In this document: positions 46,798 through 55,757 of the stretch, one piece after another | How the letters are laid out: every line of letters begins with the position of its first letter | Position numbering within the stretch: the first letter of the stretch is position 1 | Source of the DNA: Stenotrophomonas ginsengisoli | GTDB taxonomy: Bacteria; Pseudomonadota; Gammaproteobacteria; Xanthomonadales; Xanthomonadaceae | Length of the DNA: 64,000 nucleotides | Assembly: GCF_001431485.1 (NCBI RefSeq) | Contig: NZ_LDJM01000011.1 | Location: 114,681 to 178,680 of the forward strand | Direction: 5' to 3' | The notes under the pieces: generated by a model | Told to the model about the DNA's origin: nothing | What the model saw: only the letters and a program-made list of their open reading frames with translations | Databases searched by the model: none | Made by a program: the position numbers and the translations under genes

Positions 46798-47445
46798 TTA
46801 GAGGGTGAACTGCGCAACCGGCTCGGCACCGCGCAGGTAGTCGATCTCGGTTTCAAACTGCGAGCTGATCTTGCCGTCGGCGCTGACCAGGGCTGCTTCC
46901 ATGGCCGGTGCGTGGCCGTGGATCACGTACAGGCGGCCCTGCGGGTTGAGCCACTTCAAGAAGGCGGTCGGCACGGCCGGCATGGCGGCGGTGACCACGA
47001 TCGCGTCGAAGCGGCGCTCGCTGTCCCAGTTCAGGGCGTCGGCGGTTTCAATGCGCACGTTGTCGCCCAGGTGGGCGGCATCGAGGTTGGCACGGGCGAT
47101 GGCGGCCTGCTCAGCGTCGATTTCCAGGCTCAGCACTTCGCGGCCGAGCTGGCCCAGGCAGGCAGCCAGATAGCCCGAGCCGGTGCCGATTTCCAGGACC
47201 GATTCACCGTCCTGGATGTTCAGGGCCTGCAGGGTGCGGCCTTCGATCACCGGCTTCATCATCCTGCAGCCGTTGGCCAGCGGCAGTTCGACGTCGCTGT
47301 AGGCCAGGGTCTTGTGGGCATCGGCCACGAAGGCTTCGCGCGGCAGGGTGGCCAGCACGTCGAGCACGCGCAGTTCGAGCACGTCCCAGGGACGGATCTG
47401 CTGCTCGACCATCAATTCGCGGGCGTGGTTGTAATCGATCGTCAT
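46798..47445 (-). CDS. pcm: Protein-L-isoaspartate O-methyltransferase-like protein
   Basis: A 215-residue PCMT-family methyltransferase. It has MVEQQIRPWDV at the N-terminus, the PCMT hallmark MKPVIEGRTLQAL where MTxPs is usual, SAM motif VLEIGTGSGYLAACL and acidic SLEID. The altered hallmark region suggests drift from classic isoaspartate repair, as in the Pcm-like proteins found upstream of tolC in xanthomonads. It is 30 bases upstream of tolC on the same strand and surely co-transcribed with it. Confidence 0.85.
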   Translation of the reverse strand: MTIDYNHARELMVEQQIRPWDVLELRVLDVLATLPREAFVADAHKTLAYSDVELPLANGCRMMKPVIEGRTLQALNIQDGESVLEIGTGSGYLAACLGQLGREVLSLEIDAEQAAIARANLDAAHLGDNVRIETADALNWDSERRFDAIVVTAAMPAVPTAFLKWLNPQGRLYVIHGHAPAMEAALVSADGKISSQFETEIDYLRGAEPVAQFTL

Positions 47446-47570
47446 TTCAAATGTTCCAAGGCGCAGGGGCCGGTCATTTTACCGGCAAGGCGGGCGCGGC
47501 GGATGGGTGACAGCTTGGCCGGGCGTCAAAGCCGCCCGCAGTGCCGGAAGTCACCGTGTCCGTCGTCGGT

Positions 47571-48239
47571 TCAGGGTCTCACGGGGCGGGCGTAGGCACG
47601 GATGAACATGTCCACCGAGCTGGCCACATGGCGCTCGGCGACCTCGGCGCAGACCGGGCTGGTCAGGCCGCACATCATGCTGCTGTGCAGCTCCCCTTTG
47701 ATCAGGCAGAAGAATTGTCCGGCAGCCAGCTCCAGATCGTCGATCTGCAGCTCGCCGCTGGCCACGCGCGGGGCCAGGGCGCTGCCCAGGGCGGCGGTCA
47801 TGCGCGCCGGGCCGGCCTGCCAGAACAGGCGGCGGATATGGTCCTCGGTACTGGCCGAGAGCATGATCCGCTGGGTGGCCAGCGCCGCATCGGAGCTGAC
47901 CAGGGCAAAGAAGGCACGGCCGATGCCCAGCAGCTGCTCGCGCAGCGGGGCACTGGTGTCAGCCACGAACAGGGTTTCGGGCACCAGCTGGTTGCAGGTG
48001 GCCTGGACGGCGGCGTTGAACAACGCCTCCTTGTCACCGAAGTGGCTGTATACCGTCAGCTTGGATACCCCGGCCGCAGCGGCGATGCCGTCCATGCTGG
48101 TGCCGTTGTAGCCCTGTTCCAGGAACAGCAGCCGGGCGGCGGTCAGGATCGCTTCGCGCTTGCCCAGGTCCTTGGGGCGGCCGGGGCCGGCTCCCTGGCG
48201 GGCAGCAGGCGGTGCAGAAGGAGAGCGGGCGGCAGACAT
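47571..48239 (-). CDS. smeRo: TetR-family regulator, SmeRo-like
   Basis: A 222-residue TetR repressor. The N-terminal helix-turn-helix is TSMDGIAAAAGVSKLTVYSHFGDKE; a C-terminal AefR-like ligand domain follows. An Arg/Pro-rich lead (MSAARSPSAPPAARQGAGPG) precedes the DNA-binding domain. The ATG at 48239 is chosen because the divergent smeO promoter and a palindrome lie just beyond it. It is expected to repress smeOP and possibly itself. Confidence 0.82.
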   Translation of the reverse strand: MSAARSPSAPPAARQGAGPGRPKDLGKREAILTAARLLFLEQGYNGTSMDGIAAAAGVSKLTVYSHFGDKEALFNAAVQATCNQLVPETLFVADTSAPLREQLLGIGRAFFALVSSDAALATQRIMLSASTEDHIRRLFWQAGPARMTAALGSALAPRVASGELQIDDLELAAGQFFCLIKGELHSSMMCGLTSPVCAEVAERHVASSVDMFIRAYARPVRP

Positions 48240-48264
48240 GCAATCAATACTAGACCAACAGGTT

Positions 48265-48283
48265 CGGTATTTATACGATACCG
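48265..48283. promoter_or_regulatory. Palindromic operator between smeRo and smeO
   Basis: A 19-bp inverted repeat, CGGTAT-N7-ATACCG, lies midway in the 100-bp divergent gap, in the AT-rich promoter zone (TTATACGAT). Size and position fit a TetR-type operator controlling both directions. Confidence 0.7.
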
Positions 48284-48339
48284 CCAAGTACAGTAATGCC
48301 GCCGTACCCCGTCCTCCCTCCTTCTTTGCGGAACATGCC

Positions 48340-49461
48340 GTGAAAAACCTCCTGCGCCGGTCCCCGTTGCTCCTGCTGCCCCTGTTTGCCGGATGTGGTT
48401 CCCCCGAACAGCCGCCGGCCAGTGCGCCCACGGTGCTGGTGGAGGTGGTCGGCCAGGGCCAGGGCGAGCAGGCCTTTGCCGGCGAGGTGCGCGCCCATCA
48501 GGAAAGCGCGCTGTCCTTCCAGGTGCCCGGGCGCCTGGTCAAGCGCCATGTCGATGCCGGGCAGCAGGTCAAGGCCGGACAGTTGCTGGCCGAGCTGGAT
48601 GCGTCGGACTACGCCCTGCAGGCCCAGGCCGCCCAGGCCCAGCTCAGTGCCGCCCAGGCCGAGCTGGCCCGCACCCGCGATGACCTGGCCCGCTACCAGA
48701 AACTGGCCGACCAGCAGCTGGTCAGCCGCAGCACATTGCAGGCCCAGCAGGCGGCCCACACGGCCGCCCGCGCCCAGGTCGATGCGGCCCGCGCCAATTT
48801 CGACGTGACCCGCAACCAGGCCGGCTATGCGCGCCTGCTGGCCCCCACCGACGGGGTCATTGCCAGCCGCCAGATCGAGGCCGGGCAGGTGGTGGCCGCC
48901 GGGCAGACGGTGATGGTGCTGGCTGCCGCGGCCGGGCGCGAGGTGCTGATTGCCCTGCCGGAAAATGACATCGCCGGCTTTGCCCTGGGCCAGCCGGTGC
49001 AGGTGGAGCTGTGGAGTGCACCGGGCAAGCGCCTGCGCGGCAGCATCAGCGAGATTGCCGCCGAGGCGGACCGCCAGACCCGCAGCTTCGCCGCGCGCGT
49101 GGCCCTGGACACGGACGACGCCGCGCAGGTGGCGCTGGGCCAGAGCGCACGGGTCTACGTGGCGCGCGCCGGCAGCCGCCTGAGCGTGCCGTTGGCCGCG
49201 GTGCAGGGTGAGCCGGGCAAGGCCGACGGCCAGGTGCTGCTGGTGGATCCGGCCAGCGGCGTGCTGTCACCGGCACCGGTGCAGGTGGCCGCCTGGGGCG
49301 CCGAGCGCGCCGAGCTGGCCGCCGGGGTCCAGGCCGGGCAGTGGGTGGTCGCCGCCGGTGGCCATCTGTTGCAGGCCGGCCAGCAGGTGCGTCCGGTGGA
49401 TCGGGACAACCGTCCGTTGCAGGCCGCTGCGCCGGCCGCCGCCAAGACCGACGGGAACTGA
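48340..49461 (+). CDS. smeO: RND efflux periplasmic adaptor lipoprotein, SmeO-like
   Basis: A 373-residue membrane fusion protein. The GTG at 48340 starts MKNLLRRSPLLLLPLFAGC with lipobox Cys19, so it is anchored in the inner membrane. Then come a first lipoyl half (FQVPGRLVKRHVDAGQQVKAG), an Ala/Gln-rich hairpin (residues ~85-160), the second lipoyl half (ARLLAPTDGVIASRQIEAGQVV), and beta-barrel and membrane-proximal domains. It joins the RND pump to TolC. It lies 3 bases ahead of smeP. Confidence 0.88.
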   Translation: MKNLLRRSPLLLLPLFAGCGSPEQPPASAPTVLVEVVGQGQGEQAFAGEVRAHQESALSFQVPGRLVKRHVDAGQQVKAGQLLAELDASDYALQAQAAQAQLSAAQAELARTRDDLARYQKLADQQLVSRSTLQAQQAAHTAARAQVDAARANFDVTRNQAGYARLLAPTDGVIASRQIEAGQVVAAGQTVMVLAAAAGREVLIALPENDIAGFALGQPVQVELWSAPGKRLRGSISEIAAEADRQTRSFAARVALDTDDAAQVALGQSARVYVARAGSRLSVPLAAVQGEPGKADGQVLLVDPASGVLSPAPVQVAAWGAERAELAAGVQAGQWVVAAGGHLLQAGQQVRPVDRDNRPLQAAAPAAAKTDGN

Positions 49462-49464
49462 GCC

Positions 49465-52400
49465 GTGAGCCGCTTCAATCTATCCGAATGGGCGCTGTCC
49501 AACCGCCCGCTGGTGCTGTTTGCGATGCTGCTGGTGGCCATTGTCGGCATCGGTTCGTACCGCCAGCTCAGCCAGAGCGAGGACCCGCCGTTCACCTTCA
49601 AGGCGATGGTGGTGCAGACCCAGTGGCCGGGCGCCACGGCCGAGCAGGTGGCCGAGCTGGTCACCGAGCCGATCGAAAAGGCGATGATGAACACCGGCCA
49701 GTACGAGATGATCCGCGCCTATTCGCGCCCGGGTGTCTCGCAGGTGATCTTCATGGCCAAGGATTCGATGCGCTCCTCCGAGGTGCCCGAGCTGTTCTAC
49801 CAGGTGCGCAAGCGGGTCGGTGACATCCGTGCCCAGCTGCCGGCCGAGGTGGTCGGGCCGTTCTTCAATGACGAGTTCGGCGACACCTTCGGCAACATCT
49901 ACGCGCTCAGCGGCAAGGGCTTTGACTACGCCCTGAAGCGCGACACCGCCGACCGCATCCAGCTGGAGCTGCAGCGCATCGCCGATGTGGGCAAGGTCGA
50001 TCTGGTCGGCCTGCAGGAAGAGCGGGTCTGGGTGGAGCTGTCCAACACCCGCCTGGCCACCCTGGGCATCGATGCGGCCAGCGTGCAGCAGGCCCTGGCC
50101 CAGCAGAACGCGGTGAGCAACACCTCGTTCTTTGAAACCGCCTCGGACCGGGTCCAGCTGCGGGTCAGCGGCCAGTTCCAGGGCGTGGATGACATCGTCA
50201 ATTTCCCGATCCGCGCCGGCGAGCGCACCTTCAAGCTGGGTGACATCGCCAACGTGGTGCGGGGCTATGCCGACCCGGCCGCACCGCGCATGCGTTTCAT
50301 GGGCGAGGACGCCATCGGCATTGCGGTGGCGATGAAGCCCGGCGGCGACATCCTGCGCCTGGGCCAGACCCTGGATGCGGAGTTCGCGCGTCTGCAGGGC
50401 ACCCTGCCGGTGGGCATGGAGCTGCACAAGGTCTCCGACCAGCCGGCGGCGGTGAAGCAGTCGGTGGGCGAATTCGTCAAGGTGCTGGCCGAGGCGGTGA
50501 TCATCGTGCTGTTGGTCAGCTTCTTCTCGCTGGGCGTGCGCACCGGCCTGGTGGTGGCGGTGTCCATCCCGCTGGTGCTGGCGATGACCTTCTTTGTGAT
50601 GCAGCAGTTCGGCATCGGCCTGCACAAGATTTCCCTGGGCGCCCTGGTGCTGGCCCTGGGCCTGCTGGTGGACGATGCGATCATCGCCGTGGAGATGATG
50701 GCCACCAAGATGGAGCAGGGCTATGACCGCGTGCGCGCGGCCAGCTTTGCCTGGACCTCCACCGCCTTCCCGATGCTCACCGGCACCCTGATCACCGCGG
50801 CCGGCTTCCTGCCCATCGCCACTGCGGCCTCGAGCACCGGCGAATACACCCGCTCGCTGTTCCAGGTGGTGACCATCGCCCTGGTGGTGTCGTGGATTGC
50901 CGCGGTGCTGTTCATCCCGTACCTGGGCGACAAGATGCTGCCGGACATCCACGGGCCCAAGGCCACGCCGCGTCCGGGCTCGCTGGCCGCGCGCTGGGCC
51001 GCACGCAAGGCGGCCTGGGCCGACCGCTATCCGGCCCTGGCCTTCTGGCTGGCCCCCAAGGACCCGCATGGCCACGAGCATGACCCCTACCAGGGCGCGT
51101 TCTACCAGCGCTTCCGCGGTTTTCTGGATGCCTGCCTGAAGCGTCGCTGGTGGGTGATTGCCGCCACCGCGGCGCTGTTTGCCGGTGCCCTGTTCCTGTT
51201 CCGCTTCGTGCCGCAGCAGTTCTTCCCCGATTCGCCGCGGCCGGAACTGATGGTGGACATCGAGCTGGCCGAAGGGGCCTCGCTGGCCGCCACCGAAGCC
51301 AAGGCAAAGCAGCTGGAAGCGCTGCTGGCCGAACACGAGGAGGTCATCAACTACGTGGCCTATGTCGGTACCGGTTCGCCGCGTTTCTACCTGCCGCTGG
51401 ACCAGCAGCTGCCGGCCAACAACTTCAGCCAGTTCGTGGTGCTCACCAGCGACACCAAGGCACGTGAGCGGGTGCGCCACTGGCTGCTGCACGAGGTGGT
51501 GCCGCAGTTTGCCGATGTGCAGCTGCGCGTGACCCGGCTGGAGAACGGCCCGCCGGTGGGCTATCCGATCCAGTTCCGCGTTTCCGGCGAGCATGCCGAC
51601 CAGGTCCAGGCCATTGCCGCCCAGGTCGCCGCCCAGGTGCGGCAGAACCCGCACACCATGAACGTCAACCTGGACTGGAGCGAGCCGAGCAAGGTGGTTC
51701 GCCTGGTCATCGACCAGGAACGTGCGCGGGTGCTGGGGGTCAGCAGCGAGCAGGTCTCGCAGTTGCTGTCCGGTTCGCTGGCCGGGCAGAACATCTCGGT
51801 GCTGCGTGACGGCAACCGCCAGGTCGCCATCGCCATGCGCGGCCCGGCCGACGAGCGGGCCCAGCTGGACATGATCCAGTCACTGTCCGTGCCCACGCCC
51901 TCGGGCCAGCCGGTGGCACTGAGCCAGCTGGCGCGCATCGAGCATGGGTTCGAGGACGGCATCATCTGGCACCGCAACCGCCTGCCCACGGTGACCGTGC
52001 GTGCGGACATCAGCGATGGGGTGCTGCCGGTGCAGGTGACCGCGCAGATCCTGCCGACCCTGGAGCAGATCCGCAGCGAGCTGCCGTCCGGCTACCTGCT
52101 GCAGGTGGGCGGCACGGTGGAGGACTCGGCCAAGGGCCAGAACTCGATCAAGGCCGGCATGCCGCTGTTCCTGCTGGTGGTGATCAGCCTGCTGATGCTG
52201 CAGCTGCGCAGCTTCTCGCGCATGGCCATGGTGCTGGTCACCGCACCGCTGGGCATCATCGGTGCGGTGCTGTTCCTGCTCCTGTTCCAGATGCCGTTCG
52301 GTTTTGTGGCCATGCTCGGCACCATCGCCCTGGCCGGCATGATCATGCGCAACTCGGTGATCCTGATCGACCAGATCCAGCAGGACATCGATGCCGGGCA

Positions 52401-52635
52401 TGACCGCTGGCACGCGATCATCGATGCCACCGTGCGTCGCTTCCGCCCCATCGTGCTGACCGCACTGGCGGCGATCCTGGCCATGATTCCGCTCTCGCGC
52501 AGTGATTTCTACGGCTCGATGGCGATCTCGATCATGGGCGGCCTGCTGGTGGGCACGGTGCTGACCCTGGTGTTCCTGCCGGCCCTGTACGCGGCCTGGT
52601 TCAGCGTGCGCGCCGATGAGGGTGGCGCGCGCTGA
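49465..52635 (+). CDS. smeP: RND multidrug efflux transporter, SmeP-like
   Basis: A 1056-residue HAE1-like RND pump with the expected twelve membrane helices and two large periplasmic loops. Visible landmarks are FTFKAMVVQTQWPGATAEQV (porter domain), LALGLLVDDAIIAVEMM with the proton-relay Asp pair in TM4, and a TM10-11 region AGMIMRNSVILIDQI. Coupled to smeO, it should expel amphiphilic drugs through TolC; SmeOP is linked with resistance to several antimicrobials in S. maltophilia. A strong hairpin follows its stop. Confidence 0.9.
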   Translation: MSRFNLSEWALSNRPLVLFAMLLVAIVGIGSYRQLSQSEDPPFTFKAMVVQTQWPGATAEQVAELVTEPIEKAMMNTGQYEMIRAYSRPGVSQVIFMAKDSMRSSEVPELFYQVRKRVGDIRAQLPAEVVGPFFNDEFGDTFGNIYALSGKGFDYALKRDTADRIQLELQRIADVGKVDLVGLQEERVWVELSNTRLATLGIDAASVQQALAQQNAVSNTSFFETASDRVQLRVSGQFQGVDDIVNFPIRAGERTFKLGDIANVVRGYADPAAPRMRFMGEDAIGIAVAMKPGGDILRLGQTLDAEFARLQGTLPVGMELHKVSDQPAAVKQSVGEFVKVLAEAVIIVLLVSFFSLGVRTGLVVAVSIPLVLAMTFFVMQQFGIGLHKISLGALVLALGLLVDDAIIAVEMMATKMEQGYDRVRAASFAWTSTAFPMLTGTLITAAGFLPIATAASSTGEYTRSLFQVVTIALVVSWIAAVLFIPYLGDKMLPDIHGPKATPRPGSLAARWAARKAAWADRYPALAFWLAPKDPHGHEHDPYQGAFYQRFRGFLDACLKRRWWVIAATAALFAGALFLFRFVPQQFFPDSPRPELMVDIELAEGASLAATEAKAKQLEALLAEHEEVINYVAYVGTGSPRFYLPLDQQLPANNFSQFVVLTSDTKARERVRHWLLHEVVPQFADVQLRVTRLENGPPVGYPIQFRVSGEHADQVQAIAAQVAAQVRQNPHTMNVNLDWSEPSKVVRLVIDQERARVLGVSSEQVSQLLSGSLAGQNISVLRDGNRQVAIAMRGPADERAQLDMIQSLSVPTPSGQPVALSQLARIEHGFEDGIIWHRNRLPTVTVRADISDGVLPVQVTAQILPTLEQIRSELPSGYLLQVGGTVEDSAKGQNSIKAGMPLFLLVVISLLMLQLRSFSRMAMVLVTAPLGIIGAVLFLLLFQMPFGFVAMLGTIALAGMIMRNSVILIDQIQQDIDAGHDRWHAIIDATVRRFRPIVLTALAAILAMIPLSRSDFYGSMAISIMGGLLVGTVLTLVFLPALYAAWFSVRADEGGAR

Positions 52636-52658
52636 GGCCCATGCACGCGTGAGGCGAT

Positions 52659-52689
52659 CCGGTCTGTCAGGTCTGGCCTGACAGACCGG
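52659..52689 (+). terminator. Hairpin after smeP
   Basis: A perfect 13-bp stem (arms 52659-52671 and 52677-52689) with 5-base loop lies 24 bases past the smeP stop. There is no T-run, so it is a likely terminator or 3'-end protector rather than a canonical intrinsic terminator. Confidence 0.6.
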
Positions 52690-52724
52690 GTGGCAGCAGC
52701 TCGGGTAAAGTGGCCGGGCCGAAG

Positions 52725-52740
52725 TGTGATGTGTGTCACA
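52725..52740. promoter_or_regulatory. Clp/CRP-type binding site upstream of the GGDEF gene
   Basis: TGTGA-N6-TCACA is a perfect match to the CRP consensus, which is also recognised by Clp of xanthomonads. Its right edge is 42 bases before the ATG at 52782, where it would overlap the promoter. Clp of Xanthomonas loses DNA binding when it binds c-di-GMP. Confidence 0.75.
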
Positions 52741-52781
52741 CACAAGGCGGTCGCCCGCCGCAATCTCACCCCGCCGTACTG

Positions 52782-55757
52782 ATGTTTCCTGCTCTTTTGA
52801 TCCTGGCCCTGTCGGCAGCCTTCCGCGCATCGCGGACCGGGCGGGGGCGGCTGTTGCCTGCGGTGTGGCTGCTGGTGCTGCTGGCCGTGTCGTGGCCGGG
52901 GGCGGGGCTGGCCAAGGGCCTGCATTACGGCGTCACCCGCTGGGACATGCGTGATGGCCTGCCGCACAACATGGTCCATGACATTGCCCAGGACCGTCAG
53001 GGCTTCATCTGGGTGGCCACCTGGGAAGGCGTGGCCCGCTTCAATGGCCGCAGCTTCACCGTGTATGACAACGAAAACACCGAGCAGGCACGACTTTCCG
53101 GGGTGTTTTCGCTGCTGGCCGAGGCCGATGGCTCGATCCTGGTCGGTACCGCGGTGGATGGCATCTACCGCCACCACCAGGGGCAATGGCGCGCCTATGG
53201 CGATGCCGCCCTGCGCCAGCTGCGGGTGGAGGACATGCTGCGCACCGCCGATGGCACCCTGTGGCTGAGTTCGCGCCACCAGCTGTACCGGCTCGATGCA
53301 CAGGGCCGGCCGCAGCAGGTGGATTTTCCGTCCGGCATCGAGCCGGGCCAGATCCATGCCCTGCGTGCCGATGGCGATGACCTGCTGGTGGCCAGCCTCA
53401 ACGGTGCCTGGCAGGTGCACAACGGGCGTGCCCGGCCCTGGGGGCAGGCGCAGGGCTTTGCCGGCAAGCAGGTACGGCAGATCGACCGCGATGGCGCTGG
53501 CGGCTGGGTGCTTGCCTGCGATGACGGGGTCTGGCGCTGGCATGCCGATGGCCGCAGCGAGCGGGTGGTGGCCAGCAACCGCATCAGCCAGGCCATGGTG
53601 GACAGCCGCCAGGCGTTGTGGGTGGTGGGCAATGATGGCCAGGTGCTGCGCATTGCCAGTGATGGCAGCCGCCAGCAACTGGCCCTGGACGGCCTGCCGA
53701 GCCGGGCCTTCCTGGAAGACCGCGAAGGCCTGCTCTGGCTGGGCGACTCGCTGGGCCTGACGCGCCTGTCGCCCGGCGCGGTGCGTGCGCTGACCCAGCG
53801 CAACGGCTTGGGCGACAGCTACGTGCGCACGGTGCTGCAGACGGCCAACGGCAGCACCTGGATCGGCCATGCCAGCGGCATCCAGCGTTGGCAGGACGGC
53901 GCGCTGGGCCCGCTGCTGGCCATGCCCGATACCCGGCTCAGTACCACGGTCACCGCGCTGGCGGCCGATCCGCACGGCGATGGGGTCTGGGCCGGCACCT
54001 ACGAGCAGGGCGTGTTGCGCTTTGATGGCGCCGGCCGCCTGCTGCAGCAGCTGCCGGTGTCCTATGCCAGTGCGCGCTCGCTGATGGTGCGCACCTTGTT
54101 GCCAACGGCGCAGGGCATGCTGGTGGGCACCCCGCGGGGCCTGTTGCGGCTGGATGCCGATGGCCAGGTGCAGCCACTGGGCAAGCAGCTGGGCCTGGGC
54201 GAGCACGCGGTGCAGGTGCTCAGCCGGGACGAGCAGGGGCAGATCTGGATCGGCACCGAGGCCGGCATGGCCATGCTCCGGCCCGATGGCCGCCTGCGCC
54301 ACTGGCAGCCGGAGCGCGACCTGCCGGCCTATGCGGTATTTGATTTCCTGCACGATGCCGATGGCACGGTCTGGGTGGCCAGTGACTCGGGCCTGCTGCG
54401 CCTGCGCGATGGCGCGCTGCAGGTGTATGACCACCATGCCGGGCTGCCGCGCGACAAGATGTTCCGCATCCTCGATGACGGCCACCGGCGCCTGTGGCTG
54501 TCCAGCAACCAGGGCGTGTTCCGGGTGGCGCGCAGTGAATTTGCCGCCTTCGATGCCAACCGGCACGACCTGCTGGCGGTGGATGTGATCGACAGCAGCG
54601 ACGGCATGCCCTCCAGCCAGGTCAACGGCGCGACCTGGCCGGCCGGCTGGCAGCACCGCGATGGCCAGCTGATGTTCCCCACCGGCAGGGGCCTGGCGTT
54701 GATCGATCCGGAACTGGCCGGGCGCGACCGCAATGCGGTGCCGCCGGTGGTGCTGGAGCAGGTGCTGGTCAACGGGGTACGCCAGCCGCTGCAGGCCGCC
54801 TACCGCCTGCAGCAGCGGACCAACCGCCTGTCCATCACCTATGCGGCCCTGGCCTTTGCCAGCCCGCACAAGCTGCGCTACCGCTACCGCCTGCTCGGTT
54901 TCGAACGTGACTGGGTCGAGGTGGGCGAGGGCACCGAGGCGGTCTACACCAACCTGCCACCGGGTGATTACCGCTTCCAGGTGCAGGCCATGGCCATGCC
55001 GCTGGACTGGAGCCGCAGCCAGCGCCTGGGCAGTGCCGAGCTGGCCATCGTGCAGGTGCCGGTGTTCTGGCAACGGCCGCTGGTGCTGGCCACCGCGGCG
55101 CTGTTGTTGCTGCTGGTGCTGTTCAGTGGCTGGCGTTTGCGCGTGCACCATTACGAGCGCCGCCAGCGCCGGCTCAATGCACTGGTGGCCCAGCGCACCG
55201 AGGAGCTGCACCGCAAGAACGTGGCCCTGGTGGCGGCCGGGCGCGAGCGTGACGAGCTGCTGGGCCGGCTCGAACGCCTGGCCCTGTATGACAGCCTGAC
55301 CGCACTGCCCAACCGGCGTGCGGCCGATGGCTACCTGCAGCAGGCGCTGGACCAGGCCGCTGCCAGCGGCACGCCGCTGAGCGTGGCCCTGATCGACGTG
55401 GACCACTTCAAGCAGGTCAACGATGGCTATGGCCACCAGGTCGGTGACCGGGTGCTGGCCCATCTGGGCCGCCTGCTCAGCGAGCCCAGCGAAGGGGCGG
55501 TGTTTGCCGCGCGCCAGGGCGGCGAGGAGTTCCTGCTGGTGATGCCCAACACGGCGCTGGCACGTGGCCGCCAGCGCATGCAGGTGCTGTGCGCCGAGGT
55601 GGCCGGAGCACAGCTGGCGCAGGCACCGGCGATCACCGTGAGCATCGGCGTGGCCGGCTATGGCCCGGGGCGCGACCAGGTGCACACCCTGCTGGCCGCG
55701 GCCGATGCCAACCTGTACCGGGCCAAGGAAGGCGGCCGCAACCAGGTGGTCGGCTAG
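52782..55757 (+). CDS. Periplasmic-sensor diguanylate cyclase (Reg_prop, Y_Y_Y, GGDEF)
   Basis: A 991-residue protein. It has a signal-anchor/signal peptide (MFPALLILALS onward), a long two-component-regulator propeller with many short Trp/Gly repeats such as FIWVATWEGVARF and GLLWLGDSLGL (to ~residue 660), a Y_Y_Y domain (FERDWVEVGEGTEAVYTNLP), one membrane helix (~755-780), a coiled coil, then a GGDEF domain. The active site is intact as GGEEF (~residue 908). It should make c-di-GMP in response to a periplasmic ligand, perhaps a carbohydrate. The ATG at 52782 is preferred over the GTG at 52710, which would run through the Clp-type site. Confidence 0.87.
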   Translation: MFPALLILALSAAFRASRTGRGRLLPAVWLLVLLAVSWPGAGLAKGLHYGVTRWDMRDGLPHNMVHDIAQDRQGFIWVATWEGVARFNGRSFTVYDNENTEQARLSGVFSLLAEADGSILVGTAVDGIYRHHQGQWRAYGDAALRQLRVEDMLRTADGTLWLSSRHQLYRLDAQGRPQQVDFPSGIEPGQIHALRADGDDLLVASLNGAWQVHNGRARPWGQAQGFAGKQVRQIDRDGAGGWVLACDDGVWRWHADGRSERVVASNRISQAMVDSRQALWVVGNDGQVLRIASDGSRQQLALDGLPSRAFLEDREGLLWLGDSLGLTRLSPGAVRALTQRNGLGDSYVRTVLQTANGSTWIGHASGIQRWQDGALGPLLAMPDTRLSTTVTALAADPHGDGVWAGTYEQGVLRFDGAGRLLQQLPVSYASARSLMVRTLLPTAQGMLVGTPRGLLRLDADGQVQPLGKQLGLGEHAVQVLSRDEQGQIWIGTEAGMAMLRPDGRLRHWQPERDLPAYAVFDFLHDADGTVWVASDSGLLRLRDGALQVYDHHAGLPRDKMFRILDDGHRRLWLSSNQGVFRVARSEFAAFDANRHDLLAVDVIDSSDGMPSSQVNGATWPAGWQHRDGQLMFPTGRGLALIDPELAGRDRNAVPPVVLEQVLVNGVRQPLQAAYRLQQRTNRLSITYAALAFASPHKLRYRYRLLGFERDWVEVGEGTEAVYTNLPPGDYRFQVQAMAMPLDWSRSQRLGSAELAIVQVPVFWQRPLVLATAALLLLLVLFSGWRLRVHHYERRQRRLNALVAQRTEELHRKNVALVAAGRERDELLGRLERLALYDSLTALPNRRAADGYLQQALDQAAASGTPLSVALIDVDHFKQVNDGYGHQVGDRVLAHLGRLLSEPSEGAVFAARQGGEEFLLVMPNTALARGRQRMQVLCAEVAGAQLAQAPAITVSIGVAGYGPGRDQVHTLLAAADANLYRAKEGGRNQVVG

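Noticed and set aside
52509..55685. A 1058-codon open frame on the minus strand opposite the GGDEF gene (similar long frames oppose maeB and others)
   Set aside because: High-GC codon bias on the coding strand leaves antisense frames open. The translation is a His/Gln/Arg-rich shadow with no domains, and the plus-strand gene is unambiguous.
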